Source of the DNA: Aeromonas popoffii | Lineage (GTDB): Bacteria > Pseudomonadota > Gammaproteobacteria > Enterobacterales > Aeromonadaceae | Length of the DNA: 64,000 nucleotides | NCBI RefSeq assembly: GCF_000820025.1 | Contig: NZ_CDBI01000055.1 | Coordinates: forward strand, 125,521-189,520 | Direction of reading: 5' to 3' | Part shown: positions 41,222 through 50,023 of the stretch, in pieces | Position numbering within the stretch: the stretch's first letter is position 1 | How the letters are laid out: every line of letters begins with the position of its first letter | Notes under the pieces: generated by a model | The model's database searches: none | What the model was told of the DNA's origin: nothing | Seen by the model: the letters and a program-made list of their open reading frames with translations, nothing else | Translations under genes and position numbers: made by a program

Positions 41222-41979
41222 GCATGCTACTGATGGCCAAGGCCATGAGCATCAAAGTGGGAAACCCATTGCGAAAGCTCGTGCTGATCAAGCTGGCGGA
41301 TAACGCCAGCGATACCGGTGAGTGCTGGCCGTCATACCAACACATTGCAGATCAGTGCGAGATATCCCGACGCTCAGTGATTAACCATATCGATGCATTG
41401 TGTGAAGTGGGGCTTCTGACAAAGGAGTCCCGAGTCGGTCCCAAAGGAAAGAGGTCCAATGTTTATGTGCTGACTTTGGATAGTGCAGGAGCTGCACATC
41501 CAGAGGTGCAGGAGATTCACCAGGGTAGTGCAGGAGCTGCACTAGGGGGTGGTGCAGGAGATGCACATAGAATCAGTAACTCTTTAGAACCAGTCATTGA
41601 TCCAAAGATCCCCCCTGTATCCCCCCAGGGGGAAAATCGACCCGCAAGTGAAACCCCGCGACGGGGTACCCGTTTGCCGAACGACTGGAGGCTTCCAGGT
41701 GAGTGGGGGAGGTGGGCTATCCAGGAGACTGGGCTCCCCAGGGAGCGAATCCTGATGGAGGCGGCTACGTTCGCCGATTACTGGCAGGCGCTGCCCGGTG
41801 CCAAGGCCGTCAAGCTGGACTGGGAAAAGACCTGGCGTAACTGGATACGCCGGGCGGCCAGCTCGTTCCGAACAGCAGCACAGCGCAAGCCATTGGCCAA
41901 CATCCAGGCTGCGCAGCAGGCCGCACAAGCTCTGAGAGAGTCGGGGAGGGGGGACTATGACGACAGCAGCCCGCTCTAA
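41218..41979 (+). CDS. Phage replication initiator, lambda O-like
   Basis: 253 residues. N-terminal winged-helix (MSIKVGNPLRKLVLIKLADNASDTGECWPSYQHIADQCEISRRSVINHIDALCEVGLL) of helix_turn_helix_36 type used by phage initiators. A Gly/Ala-rich middle is encoded by four iterons (41483-41566). The C-terminal domain (LPNDWRLPGEWGRWAIQETGLPRERILMEAATFADYW...KLDWEKTWRNWIRRA) is the DnaT/O-type module that engages DnaB loading. The origin is therefore inside the gene, as in lambda. Confidence 0.87.
   Translation: MSMLLMAKAMSIKVGNPLRKLVLIKLADNASDTGECWPSYQHIADQCEISRRSVINHIDALCEVGLLTKESRVGPKGKRSNVYVLTLDSAGAAHPEVQEIHQGSAGAALGGGAGDAHRISNSLEPVIDPKIPPVSPQGENRPASETPRRGTRLPNDWRLPGEWGRWAIQETGLPRERILMEAATFADYWQALPGAKAVKLDWEKTWRNWIRRAASSFRTAAQRKPLANIQAAQQAAQALRESGRGDYDDSSPL
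41483..41566 (+). repeat. Four iterons: candidate phage replication origin
   Basis: Four copies of GTGCAGGAGNTNCAC at 41483, 41506, 41528 and 41552 (spacing 23, 22, 24 bases, about two helical turns). Copies 1 and 3 are perfect inverted repeats (GTGCAG-GAG-CTGCAC). An AT-richer stretch (41567-41612) follows that could be the unwinding element. Confidence 0.8.
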
Positions 41980-42475
41980 CCAGACAACTTCCATGAGTGC
42001 ACCAGGGGACGCGCTGCAGGTCAGTGCTCGCATGTCGGTATTCTTGGCTGAGGAGCTGCTGCCGCTGATGGCCGGGCTCTGGCCTGCGAGTTCCAACCTG
42101 CTGGACTGCAATGCCCGCGGCGTAGCGCTGGCGTGGGGGAGTCTGCTTAAGGGCTTCAATGCTCAGCAGATCCGCGAGGCGGTGCTGCAGCTCGGAGAGG
42201 ATGCCGATCGACAGTTCGCGCCGCGGCCGGCGGAGGTGAGGGGCGTCATTCTGCGGAATAATCCTGTCCCCCGTGCTGCGCCAGTTGGCCGCCAGGTGTC
42301 TCTACGGGTATGTGAGATGGAGGCGGAGGTGAGGGTGTTTCTGCGGGATCGTGCAGTCCCTGCCGACTCATTGGCCTGGGAGCTGAAACAGGTGCTGGCT
42401 GAGAAGGTGCGCCAAGGAGCGACTATTACGGGGGGCGGGATTAGTCTGCTCAAGGAGCTGCCGGTTTCAGAGTAG
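41957..42475 (+). CDS. Phage replication P-like protein
   Basis: 172 residues, overlapping the initiator by 23 bases with GGGGAGG upstream. The region FLAEELLPLMAGLWPAS...LAWGSLLKGFNAQQIREAVLQLGEDADRQFAPRPAEVRGVIL resembles P-type helicase loaders of lambdoid phages (helix then a PxPxE region). It follows the O-like gene as P does. Similarity is by context and pattern, so moderate. Confidence 0.6.
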   Translation: MTTAARSNQTTSMSAPGDALQVSARMSVFLAEELLPLMAGLWPASSNLLDCNARGVALAWGSLLKGFNAQQIREAVLQLGEDADRQFAPRPAEVRGVILRNNPVPRAAPVGRQVSLRVCEMEAEVRVFLRDRAVPADSLAWELKQVLAEKVRQGATITGGGISLLKELPVSE

Positions 42476-42555
42476 ACTCAGCACCACTCGGAGTTTTACC
42501 AAGAAACGGGGCAACGGGGGCGCAAGTTTTAAAGCGCTGTTCAAGAGAAGGAAGA

Positions 42556-42576
42556 CACCGGCCTGAGGCCGGTGTA
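42556..42576. terminator. Hairpin between convergent P-like and ATPase genes
   Basis: ACACCGGCC and GGCCGGTGT form a perfect 9 bp stem around TGA. It sits between two convergent genes. The minus strand is followed by pyrimidine-rich CTTCCTTCTCTT, so it may serve both. Confidence 0.55.
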
Positions 42577-42631
42577 TGTATATTATATGGTTTACAGACC
42601 TAATGTTATGGGTAAAGAATAAAGGGCGTTT

Positions 42632-43915
42632 CTATTCTTGCATTAGCTCAAGCTCGGTCATTTTAATATCAATATAATCAAGTAGCTCCGACGTGTCTTG
42701 GAATTGCTTCCACAGTAGAAATGACTTGTCTACAACCTTAAGTCTAGACCGAGTTAAATCATATTCGAAAACAATTGGCTTAGTGCGATTCTGTAATTGT
42801 AGGTCAACTGATTTATTTAGTGCGCCAGATAATTTTTTTAATGAAACTTCGTTTCTTTTTGGGTGTGAAATATTTATTTGGCGCCGAATAGCTTGGATCG
42901 GCAAACCCTCAATAAGGAATTTTTCATCAATAGTAATTAAAGTGAATAAGATCCATTTATATAGCTCTAGTTCTGTTGGTTGAAATCCAGCGCTAAAATC
43001 CATAAGGAATTTTGTAAATCTACCGGTATGCATATCTAGTACTGATTTTATTTCAGCGGTTATGTCAATATTCTCTGCAACATCGACATTTATAGCTTGA
43101 GTTCTATATATATCTTGGCTTTCACATACTTTCATGCATAGTTGCTGAACTAGAAATATACTTCCATTACATTTTTCTTTGACGTTTAATTTAAATTTTT
43201 CGGAGAATGAAATATTTAGCAATGCCTCACTAACAGAAAATAACTCATCAAAATTTTCATCTAGCCATAGGTCAGCATTAATTGAAACGATTCTACCGGC
43301 CAAGTCACCATTATAGGTTGTTAACCTGTCATCTTCTAACCAAACACCAATTATTATGAAACAAAAATGACTTTCTTCATGATATGCTTTTAATGCTATA
43401 GAAAAATCTACTTGAGTATCAATTGGCAGGTAATGGAAATCTTCTAAGACAATAAACTTTTTAAAATCAATTTCTTTAAGTGCTTTTATAACATCATTTG
43501 TATTTTCAAGATCTAATTCTAGGTTCTTTCTGTTGATCTGTTTCGCGACTTCGATGGTAATATCAGTACCAATTTTTGCACCAGCCAACTCTACAGATAG
43601 GCCAACTTTATTGGTACCTTTAATTGTTTTTGACTCTGATGTTATAATTGTATAGCCAGCATACTTTAAAATTGATTCATTGATATCTGAAATACTCCAT
43701 ATATTACTACAAGTAATTGAAATATAGTCAGTGTCGAGTAAGTTCCTTTTTCGTAGGGATGTTTTACCTTGTTTTGAACTACCATGAATAACAATATGAG
43801 TTTCTTTTGCTAAAGAGTTTATAAAAATATCATCTACATGGGGGCGAGAGATATAGTTCATAGGTAGATCGCGAGATGTTCTAAATACTGCATCGACTAA
43901 AACAACATTTTCCAT
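42632..43915 (-). CDS. P-loop (AAA/STAND-like) ATPase of AT-rich phage cargo
   Basis: 427 residues. N-terminal segment ending in RPHVDDIFINSLAKETHIVIHG leads to Walker A GSSKQGKTSL, Walker B FIVLEDFHYLP, then helical domains (ALKAYHEESHFCFIIIGVW, AGRIVSINADLWLDENFDELF) like an Orc1/STAND-type ATPase with a C-terminal winged-helix-like region (IQAIRRQINISHPKRNEVSLKKLSGAL). It is AT-rich, on the opposite strand from all neighbours and absent from lambda-type layouts. Candidate antiphage or superinfection gene; target unknown. Confidence 0.8.
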   Translation of the reverse strand: MENVVLVDAVFRTSRDLPMNYISRPHVDDIFINSLAKETHIVIHGSSKQGKTSLRKRNLLDTDYISITCSNIWSISDINESILKYAGYTIITSESKTIKGTNKVGLSVELAGAKIGTDITIEVAKQINRKNLELDLENTNDVIKALKEIDFKKFIVLEDFHYLPIDTQVDFSIALKAYHEESHFCFIIIGVWLEDDRLTTYNGDLAGRIVSINADLWLDENFDELFSVSEALLNISFSEKFKLNVKEKCNGSIFLVQQLCMKVCESQDIYRTQAINVDVAENIDITAEIKSVLDMHTGRFTKFLMDFSAGFQPTELELYKWILFTLITIDEKFLIEGLPIQAIRRQINISHPKRNEVSLKKLSGALNKSVDLQLQNRTKPIVFEYDLTRSRLKVVDKSFLLWKQFQDTSELLDYIDIKMTELELMQE

Positions 43916-44443
43916 ATATAATTTGTCCTATTTCAATAATAAGTTATGTTTTATAATATTAGAAATACTGCTACATACGGCGGTAAATGCATTTGCTGTC
44001 GCCCCTAGAGTGCTGCTTTTGACCTGTGATCAGATGACAGTTCCTTGTTGTGTGGGGGGGGGGGTGTACGGAGCTTGGGTGCCGTACGGAAATCGTACCT
44101 CAAATGGTTCTGGTTGTTGAGCAAAATGAGCACTGAATCAGGAGGGGATCACAGAATTTGTGGGAGGTGCTGCCGGGGGAGTGGTGTCGCCATCTAGCAC
44201 AAAGCTAACATCAACCCAAGACGGTAGGACATATCGGCATAAGATAGTGGCCAGAGTTACTCTGGAGGTGGGGGCGGGCATGTGACCTTGGCATAGGTTC
44301 AAGTGCTCTCCGACCGATGCTAGGAGACCGGGTAAACTGATGTTACATGTCTAATCATATTACTCTCAAGCCAGTATATATTAACCATAAAGTGTACTAA
44401 ATAATAGATAAGAAACCTCTGTAGTTATATGGCTTAACGAATT
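43916..44443. other. AT-rich intergenic segment with a G11 tract
   Basis: About 530 bases without a convincing gene. It holds a homopolymer of 11 G (44054-44064), short inverted repeats (GTACGG/CCGTAC at 44067-44086) and the leader of the ATPase. One 65-codon plus-strand frame crosses the G tract but has no coding signature. Nothing else is seen. Confidence 0.4.
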
Positions 44444-44932
44444 CTAATACTCATTCTCTTCAATTTCTGATGTTATCATTATTTTTCTCAATTCATTTCT
44501 TATTGCTGACTTTTTAAAATAATCAATTTCTTCTTGGCTCCAAACTTCTTTGTTTTCTTCAATCAGCTTGTAAATTTTCTGTAGTCTATCCTCTGTCTCG
44601 CTTAATCGATTTTTTTTTGATTTTATGTGACGCTCATGAGCGATCTGAGCTTTATTTATTAGTCCTGAGCTAATAAGACCTCCACCAAGTGAGACTATCG
44701 AAAACATAAATGCGTTCTTTATAATATCAAACATGGCTTTATTGCCATTGCTTTGGAAGTGGGAGGTGATGTTGTCGAATATAAATATTGTAAATGCAGA
44801 AAATACACATAGGATAAAGCCGATTACAATGAATATAAATGGTCTTCTCATGAACTTATGGGTTATGCATAAGTAAAGGGAAGTTATAATTACTGCTAAA
44901 TAAAGTACACTGACACCTATTGCTTCATACAT
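44444..44932 (-). CDS. Membrane protein with cytoplasmic coiled coil
   Basis: 162 residues, AT-rich. Two N-terminal helices (about 5-25 and 33-55) and a third (about 70-92, AFMFSIVSLGGGLISSGLI). A charged coiled coil follows (HIKSKKNRLSETEDRLQKIYKLIEENKEVW) to the end. It may sense or anchor a partner at the membrane. Same strand as the other island genes. No family recognised. Confidence 0.7.
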   Translation of the reverse strand: MYEAIGVSVLYLAVIITSLYLCITHKFMRRPFIFIVIGFILCVFSAFTIFIFDNITSHFQSNGNKAMFDIIKNAFMFSIVSLGGGLISSGLINKAQIAHERHIKSKKNRLSETEDRLQKIYKLIEENKEVWSQEEIDYFKKSAIRNELRKIMITSEIEENEY

Positions 44933-45042
44933 ATTCTGTCCCCTTTAAAAAATACATAATAATGTGGATGGTTTGTCGTTTTTTAAGTATGTAAGTATGA
45001 TGACATTTCTCAGATTAAATATCCGAATGGCAGACTCCAGCT

Positions 45043-45372
45043 TCATGATGCAGTAGGCCCAGAACATATGATGGAGACTCTTCTAAAGATTTCATTTTGA
45101 TGATATTCAAGGAACTTAGCCTGTTTGTGGTCGAACGGGCCGACGTTCTTGGGCAGCACAATACTCCACTGCTGTAGGGCCTGCTCGATACAGGGCTCGG
45201 CACACAGCAGATCGCCGGCGTAGGAGATGACAACATCACCTGGCCGAGTCAGCGTGAGGTTGATATAGGTCTGGTTCTTCGAGCCGTTGCGGTTGGTCAT
45301 GGGCGACCAGATGTAGCCGCCCCCGACCTCTGCACTGTACGTTTGCTTATGGTTTACCCACCAGAATGCCAC
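45043..45372 (-). pseudogene. Truncated EVE-like/HNH N-terminus fused to unrelated tail
   Basis: 109 residues. The first ~53 (AFWWVNHKQTYSAEVGGGYI, NRNGSKNQTYINLTLTRPGDVV) are the start of an EVE-like, modified-base reading domain found on HNH restriction endonucleases. After SYAGD the expected continuation is replaced by a different sequence (LLCAEPCIEQALQQWSIVL, GPFDHKQAKFLEYH) and there is no HNH domain. It looks like a deletion fusion of two genes. Confidence 0.6.
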
Positions 45373-45477
45373 TGTAATTCCCTCGAGACTGCTGACTACG
45401 GTTAGAGGGGTTATGGTAACCCGAATGGTTCCGTTTGTTGAGGGCGTCAGCCCACCCTGAGGAGGCTGTAGGTGTAA

Positions 45478-46098
45478 CTAGGTCCTGGTTTTAAGTGTTC
45501 GATTGATGAGCATCAATGAGTAAATAGATGTGCTCATATATAGCATATATAGACCTCCAACTATTACTACTAGTGACAGAATCAGGGGGCGGCCACCAAG
45601 TGCAAATAGGCCTTTATCTATTTGATATGTTAATGTAATCGCTCCGACAACCAAAAACAACAATCCAAAGAATAGATGGTAAAATCCAAAGAAATAATCC
45701 AGCAGGCCAACTTTAAGACGGTAACTACTATCATGGGTTTGAATCACTTTTGGATAAAGCTTAAGTGCATTCGCAAACTGGTTTAGCGTTCTCTCTCCAT
45801 TAATTATTTCGTGAAGCATGAAAACTTGATCTATAAGAGATTTTCGTGCTCTTACACCGTATACACACTTAAAGTGCTCACACTCAATTTCCTCTTTGAG
45901 GTTCCTCTTGAATTGTGGGCTTATGTGTCTACTTTTTATAATGTTTTCTAGCTCTGTGACTCGCCTCTTCCTGTGTTCATGGTAGGCATTCAGTAAAGGG
46001 AAATATCTACGTGCAAGGCTAAGTGCAAAGGCTGCGACTAGAACTATAATATGGCCTGATTGAAGGTGATTAGTTATTTTCTCAGCCAAATCGAGCAT
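45478..46098 (-). CDS. Membrane protein of AT-rich cargo, unknown
   Basis: 206 residues. One N-terminal helix (IIVLVAAFALSLARRYFPLL), a basic/acidic middle (RKRRVTELENIIKSRHISPQFKRNLKEEIE) and two strong C-terminal helices (FGFYHLFFGLLFLVVGAITLTY and ILSLVVIVGGLYMLYMS). Opposite in orientation to the phage late genes, like the ATPase and the other membrane protein. Could be a toxin/effector of a defence module. Not recognised. Confidence 0.7.
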   Translation of the reverse strand: MLDLAEKITNHLQSGHIIVLVAAFALSLARRYFPLLNAYHEHRKRRVTELENIIKSRHISPQFKRNLKEEIECEHFKCVYGVRARKSLIDQVFMLHEIINGERTLNQFANALKLYPKVIQTHDSSYRLKVGLLDYFFGFYHLFFGLLFLVVGAITLTYQIDKGLFALGGRPLILSLVVIVGGLYMLYMSTSIYSLMLINRTLKTRT

Positions 46099-46359
46099 GT
46101 GTTACCTCTTAATTTAAATTGTCAGTCATCAATAACTCATCATACATTGGACTCAATCTGATATGCATTGTTTTTATATGACATAGTTTGCGGTTTTAGT
46201 TAAGCATGCATCTGGGATGATGGTCACCCCGTTATGTATTGTGGATAGAGCAATGATGGAGATCGCTTCTGGTGCGTGACAGAAATTATCGATAGTGGGT
46301 ACCATAGTCAGTGCCGGACCTAGACCACCCGGCTGTGTATGACCAAAAGGACCCAGACC

Positions 46360-46485
46360 ATGACCAAACCACATACCCGAGATCTATTCGCAGCACGCCC
46401 ACGCGGCTGTGCCAGCATCAAAAGCATCAAGTCTATCCCCCCTCATGTGAGCACCGAGAAGCTGATAGGGGAGGATGCTGCATGA
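46360..46485 (+). CDS. 41-residue phage peptide upstream of ninB
   Basis: Short frame TKPHTRDLFAARPRGCASIKS to the stop, overlapping ninB by four bases (ATGA). It has ATG after GGACCCAGACC. Many phage Nin regions begin with such small basic proteins. Low information; coupling is the main support. Confidence 0.5.
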   Translation: MTKPHTRDLFAARPRGCASIKSIKSIPPHVSTEKLIGEDAA

Positions 46486-46925
46486 GCGCCTACCCCAAGT
46501 ATTTCCTCCGTAGCCCTGAAATCCGGTCCCGCGCTTGCCAGTTGGTCGCTGGCCTGCCGGTAGACCAGGACAAGCCGCTAGTCATCGAAATCAAGGAGAT
46601 GACCCGCTCCCTGGCCCAGAACGCCATGATGTGGGCATCCCTGACCGACATCGCCGAGCAGGTGGACTGGCACGGCCGCAAGCTTTCCAAGGAGGACTGG
46701 AAGCACGTTCTCAGTGCTGCCCTGTACCAGCAGGACGTGGTGCCGAACATCGACGGCACCGGTTTCGTGGTGCTGGGCAAGTCCACTTCCAAGATGACAG
46801 TTCGCGAGATGCGCGATCTCATCGAGATGGCTCAGGCCTTCGGCGCCCAGCATGGTGTGCGGTTTGGGGACGAGTCGCGCCGCGGCTTCGACTGGGTGGC
46901 CGCATACGGGAGGGCTGCAGCGTGA
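46482..46925 (+). CDS. ninB: Recombination protein NinB
   Basis: 147 residues, the size of lambda NinB (Orf). YFLRSPEIRSRACQLVAGLP, PLVIEIKEMTRSLAQNAMMWASLTDIAEQVDW and WKHVLSAALYQQDVVPNIDG are the NinB signature. Orf-type proteins bind single-stranded DNA and help load RecA in place of RecFOR. GTG start of the next gene overlaps its stop. Confidence 0.92.
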   Translation: MSAYPKYFLRSPEIRSRACQLVAGLPVDQDKPLVIEIKEMTRSLAQNAMMWASLTDIAEQVDWHGRKLSKEDWKHVLSAALYQQDVVPNIDGTGFVVLGKSTSKMTVREMRDLIEMAQAFGAQHGVRFGDESRRGFDWVAAYGRAAA

Positions 46926-47239
46926 GCAGGACCATGGCCGACAAGCAGTGGTTGGACGATGTGAGCTCGCTCGGCTGTGTCGCCTGCCGCAATGCAGGCC
47001 TAGGGCCGAGCCTTGCGGAAATTCACCATGTGCGCTCTGGCGTCGGGATTGCGCAGCGCGCCGCTCACACCCAGGTGCTCCCTCTCTGCCCGCGGCATCA
47101 CCGAGCCTGTTATCCCACCGGTTTCCATGCCGCCCCCAAGAGCTGGCAGGCTGAGCACGGCAGTGAGGAGACCCTGCTTGCCCAAGTGGCCCAAGAGGTC
47201 GCCGAACTGCGCAAGAACACCATCGGGAGGGCGGCATGA
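46922..47239 (+). CDS. Ref-like recombination enhancement nuclease (HNH type)
   Basis: 105 residues from GTG 46922 (ATG 46934 also possible). LGCVACRNAGLGPSLAEIHHVRSG...VLPLCPRHHRACYPTGFHAAPKSWQAEHGSEETLL is the Ref/HNH-like pattern of P1 Ref and related phage proteins, with CxxC, HH and CxxHH zinc/metal residues. P1 Ref is a RecA-dependent endonuclease. Coupled to NinB and the following gene. Confidence 0.82.
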   Translation: MSRTMADKQWLDDVSSLGCVACRNAGLGPSLAEIHHVRSGVGIAQRAAHTQVLPLCPRHHRACYPTGFHAAPKSWQAEHGSEETLLAQVAQEVAELRKNTIGRAA

Positions 47240-47661
47240 TCCACCTTTCCGCCCTCGATGCGGCCCAGCTGCTGGGTAACAGCCCCAAAGTCAGGAACGC
47301 AGCCAATAAGGCGCACATGATCCCCCACATAGAGGGTTTGCAAAGTCTAGTGCTGGCTCAGCTTGTCGGCTTCCCCGACCCGGTTACAGAGCTGCTGTTC
47401 CACCCCAAGCGCAAATGGCGTTTCGACTACGCCTGGCCAGCCAGCATGATCGCCGTCGAGATCCACGGCGGTATCCACTCCGGTGGCCGGCATACCCGGG
47501 GTCGGGGGTTCGTAGAGGACCGGGTCAAGATGAATGAGGCCGCCCTGCTCGGGTGGACTGTCATCGAGGCAACTCCCGAGCACATCAAGACCGGCCAGCT
47601 GCGTGCCTGGCTGCTCAAGGCATTTGACCAGAACACCAACCGAGGACCCGACCATGAGTAA
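47236..47661 (+). CDS. PD-(D/E)XK-type phage endonuclease
   Basis: 141 residues. WRFDYAWPASMIAVEIHGG with HSGGRHTRGRGFVEDRVKMNEAALLGWTVIEATPEHI is the layout of small restriction-fold nucleases (D...ExH) that stand where RusA/NinG junction nucleases are found. Probably processes recombination intermediates. The exact family was not settled. Overlaps both neighbours (4 and 8 bases). Confidence 0.75.
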   Translation: MIHLSALDAAQLLGNSPKVRNAANKAHMIPHIEGLQSLVLAQLVGFPDPVTELLFHPKRKWRFDYAWPASMIAVEIHGGIHSGGRHTRGRGFVEDRVKMNEAALLGWTVIEATPEHIKTGQLRAWLLKAFDQNTNRGPDHE

Positions 47662-48352
47662 TGCAATTGAGATGGTGCTGCGCCTTTTCTCGCCGAAAGG
47701 GGCGCTCCATGAGCCATCGTCCGGGAGCGTCAGCAACCTGGGCCGTGACGAGTTCCTCGGGGCTTTACAGGTGGCCGCCAAGAACAATCCGCAGGGGCTC
47801 CAGTATCTGATGGCTGATCACCTGGGCGATGAGCAAGCCATTCAGGGGCTGCTGGCCCACTTTAGCACCACTCTGGGCAGCGGAGAGGCCGGTGGCATGG
47901 CCATGGCTATCCTGTTGCGTCGCCCCCTGCCAGAGCAGTTGGAGCGGCTAGTGTTGTCTCACCCGCACTATGACAAGGAGCGCCGCCGGGCTGCTGTGGT
48001 AATGGAGAAGGCCAAGCGGGCGCACCGTGCTGGGAATGACCACGAATACCGGCGCCTGCTGGATGAGCGGAACGGGATACTGGGCCTTGCCCGTGACCAC
48101 TGTGTGGCTGAGATGATGCAGTCAGGCCGCTGCCCGCACTGCAATGGGACAGGACTACGCCCGCGCAAGGCGGATGAGTGCCCGAAGTGCCACGGTACCG
48201 GGCGGGTGGTACCGGATGCTGAGTTGGTCTCTCGCCGGTTCGGTGTGCAGATGCGGCAGGCGGTTGAGCATGCCGTTGATGAGGTGATTCACCAGGCGTC
48301 AGATCTAGCCAGGGTCATGGACCGGCAGGTGCGGGAGATGAGAGCCGCTTGA
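47654..48352 (+). CDS. Antitermination protein Q-like, DnaJ-type zinc finger
   Basis: 232 residues. Zinc-finger-like CPHCNGTGLRPR...ECPKCHGTGRVV near residues 160-185 is typical of the Q antiterminator family of phage 82/phage-type Antiterm (PF03589). The N-terminal half is helical (EQLERLVLSHPHYDKERRRAAVV). It ends the Nin-type operon, where Q should be, and would drive the late genes. The assignment rests on the zinc motif and position. Confidence 0.75.
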   Translation: MSNAIEMVLRLFSPKGALHEPSSGSVSNLGRDEFLGALQVAAKNNPQGLQYLMADHLGDEQAIQGLLAHFSTTLGSGEAGGMAMAILLRRPLPEQLERLVLSHPHYDKERRRAAVVMEKAKRAHRAGNDHEYRRLLDERNGILGLARDHCVAEMMQSGRCPHCNGTGLRPRKADECPKCHGTGRVVPDAELVSRRFGVQMRQAVEHAVDEVIHQASDLARVMDRQVREMRAA

Positions 48353-48414
48353 GTAAATGGTTGAAGCAATGCTATTCATTGTGGTGGGGTCAATACGCAG
48401 CTTGATGAGGGAAA

Positions 48415-48771
48415 ATGGATAGCAGGCTGAAACCAATGGCTTTACAGGTCGCCGGATGGGGTTTGCTCTATGGCGACTTCTTCGATCTGCATTCAATCTC
48501 CGGTCTGATTGGGGTGTCGGACGCGGTAGCTGGCGACGTGTTGGTCTACCTGCGTCGTCTTAGCTACGTGGAGACAGTTGCCGAGACAAGGAGCTGCAAG
48601 CGTGAGCCTGGGAAGCGAAGCCCCCGTCGGGTTTTCATCAAGGTGATAGCCATCCATCCAGAGCCTCCGCCGAGAGCAGTAAAGGTGCCCTCTGACCCTA
48701 AGTGGGAGCCAGTCCAGCAGCAGCTGGCCAGGTTGGTTAAGATTATGCCTTCGCCGCGGGGAGCTCGCTGA
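48415..48771 (+). CDS. Putative CaiF/GrlA-type transcription regulator
   Basis: 118 residues. [40 protein letters not shown] resembles the HTH of GrlA/CaiF regulators (W at the start, then helix-turn-helix and a Y-x-R-R). A basic, Pro-rich end follows. It overlaps the 3' end of umuC by 29 bases, tail to tail. Might be an extra late regulator beside Q. Confidence 0.55.
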   Translation: MDSRLKPMALQVAGWGLLYGDFFDLHSISGLIGVSDAVAGDVLVYLRRLSYVETVAETRSCKREPGKRSPRRVFIKVIAIHPEPPPRAVKVPSDPKWEPVQQQLARLVKIMPSPRGAR

Positions 48772-50023
48772 TGCTCGTTGTGTAGCGTGGGCTGAGCTTC
48801 TCTTGCTTCATCATCCACTCCCTGTTGTCCCGGCCACGGGCAGCAAAGTAGACCTTCCCCATTCGCCCCTGATTAATCCTGTCGATCACCTGCATGAGAG
48901 CATCGCTGCGGGGATCCTGCTGCTCGTTGATGAATAGGTCCCCCTGCTGGATGCCGGTAGGGGTGAAGTCGGCAAGCATGACACCGCCTTTCTGGTAGTG
49001 CTGCTCTTCAACCCAGATCCGAGATAGAAGGGGGGCGATCAGAGATAGCAGGGCCCGGGTGTCATTGGTGGGAACCGCCAGCTTGGTGCTGATCTGGTTG
49101 CCGTAATAGGGGGCCTTGTCACTGAACGGACTGGTGCGGATGAATAGGGTCACATGACGGCAGCACATTCCCTCCGCCCTGAGTTTTTCGGCGGCTCGCT
49201 CCATGTAGCCGGCCAGGGCTTGATGCATGGGCTCCATGGTGGTGATCCGCTCGCCAAAGGAGCGGGAGCAGATGATCTGCTGCTTGGCCTGGGCCTCTTG
49301 CTCCAGCTCGGCGCAGGGGATCCCCCGCAGCTCCTGCACCGTTCGCTCTACCACAACCCCATATCTCCGGCGAAGGGCCTTTGGATCAGCAGCAACCAGC
49401 TCGGCAACAGTCTTGATGCCCTGCTCGTTGAGTTTTGCCGACAGCCGCCGGCCGATGCCCCATATCTCATCCACCGGGGTGATGGCCATCAGGCGAGCGC
49501 GCCGCCCCTCGTTACGCAGATCTACCACACCGCCAGTGGCCGGCCATTTCTTGGCTGCGTAGTTGGCGAGCTTGGCCAGGGTCTTGGTTGGGCCGATACC
49601 GACCCCCACCACAAGCCCAGTCCACTGCTGCACCCGCTCGCGAACTTGGCGGCCATACTCCACCAGGTCGCCAGCCCAGCTCTCGCTCAGCTCGATGAAC
49701 GCTTCGTCGATGCTGTAGACCTCCACCGCTGGCGCCATTCCCTCCAAAATCGTCATCACCCTCTGCGACATGTCGCCGTAGAGGGCATAGTTGCTGGAGA
49801 ACCAGACGCCGCCGATCGCCTCGAAGAACTGACGGATCTGGAAGTAGGGCACACCCATCTTGATCCCCAGCTTCTTGGCCTCAGCCGATCGGGCTACCAC
49901 GCAGCCGTCATTGTTGGAGAGCACGACAATAGGCACCCCCTTGAGGTCTGGGCGAAACAGGCGCTCGCAAGAGGCGTAGAAGTTGTTCACATCGACCAGC
50001 GCCACAGCGCAGCTTTTGTTCAT
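48743..50023 (-). CDS. umuC: DNA polymerase V subunit UmuC
   Basis: 426-residue Y-family polymerase. [38 protein letters not shown] and [13 protein letters not shown] give the catalytic acidic residues; [21 protein letters not shown] and a little finger domain follow. It copies damaged DNA with UmuD'. Opposite in orientation to the surrounding late genes, with its own SOS promoter via umuD. It overlaps umuD by four bases. Confidence 0.96.
   Translation of the reverse strand: MNKSCAVALVDVNNFYASCERLFRPDLKGVPIVVLSNNDGCVVARSAEAKKLGIKMGVPYFQIRQFFEAIGGVWFSSNYALYGDMSQRVMTILEGMAPAVEVYSIDEAFIELSESWAGDLVEYGRQVRERVQQWTGLVVGVGIGPTKTLAKLANYAAKKWPATGGVVDLRNEGRRARLMAITPVDEIWGIGRRLSAKLNEQGIKTVAELVAADPKALRRRYGVVVERTVQELRGIPCAELEQEAQAKQQIICSRSFGERITTMEPMHQALAGYMERAAEKLRAEGMCCRHVTLFIRTSPFSDKAPYYGNQISTKLAVPTNDTRALLSLIAPLLSRIWVEEQHYQKGGVMLADFTPTGIQQGDLFINEQQDPRSDALMQVIDRINQGRMGKVYFAARGRDNREWMMKQEKLSPRYTTSISELPAAKA

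Noticed and set aside
41483-41566. Repeat array considered as CRISPR
   Set aside because: Repeats are 15 bases with 7-9 base gaps inside a coding frame and match phage iterons, not CRISPR repeat-spacer sizes.
43916-44443. Considered as a retron or structured RNA locus
   Set aside because: No reverse transcriptase gene is near and no long inverted repeat pair was found.
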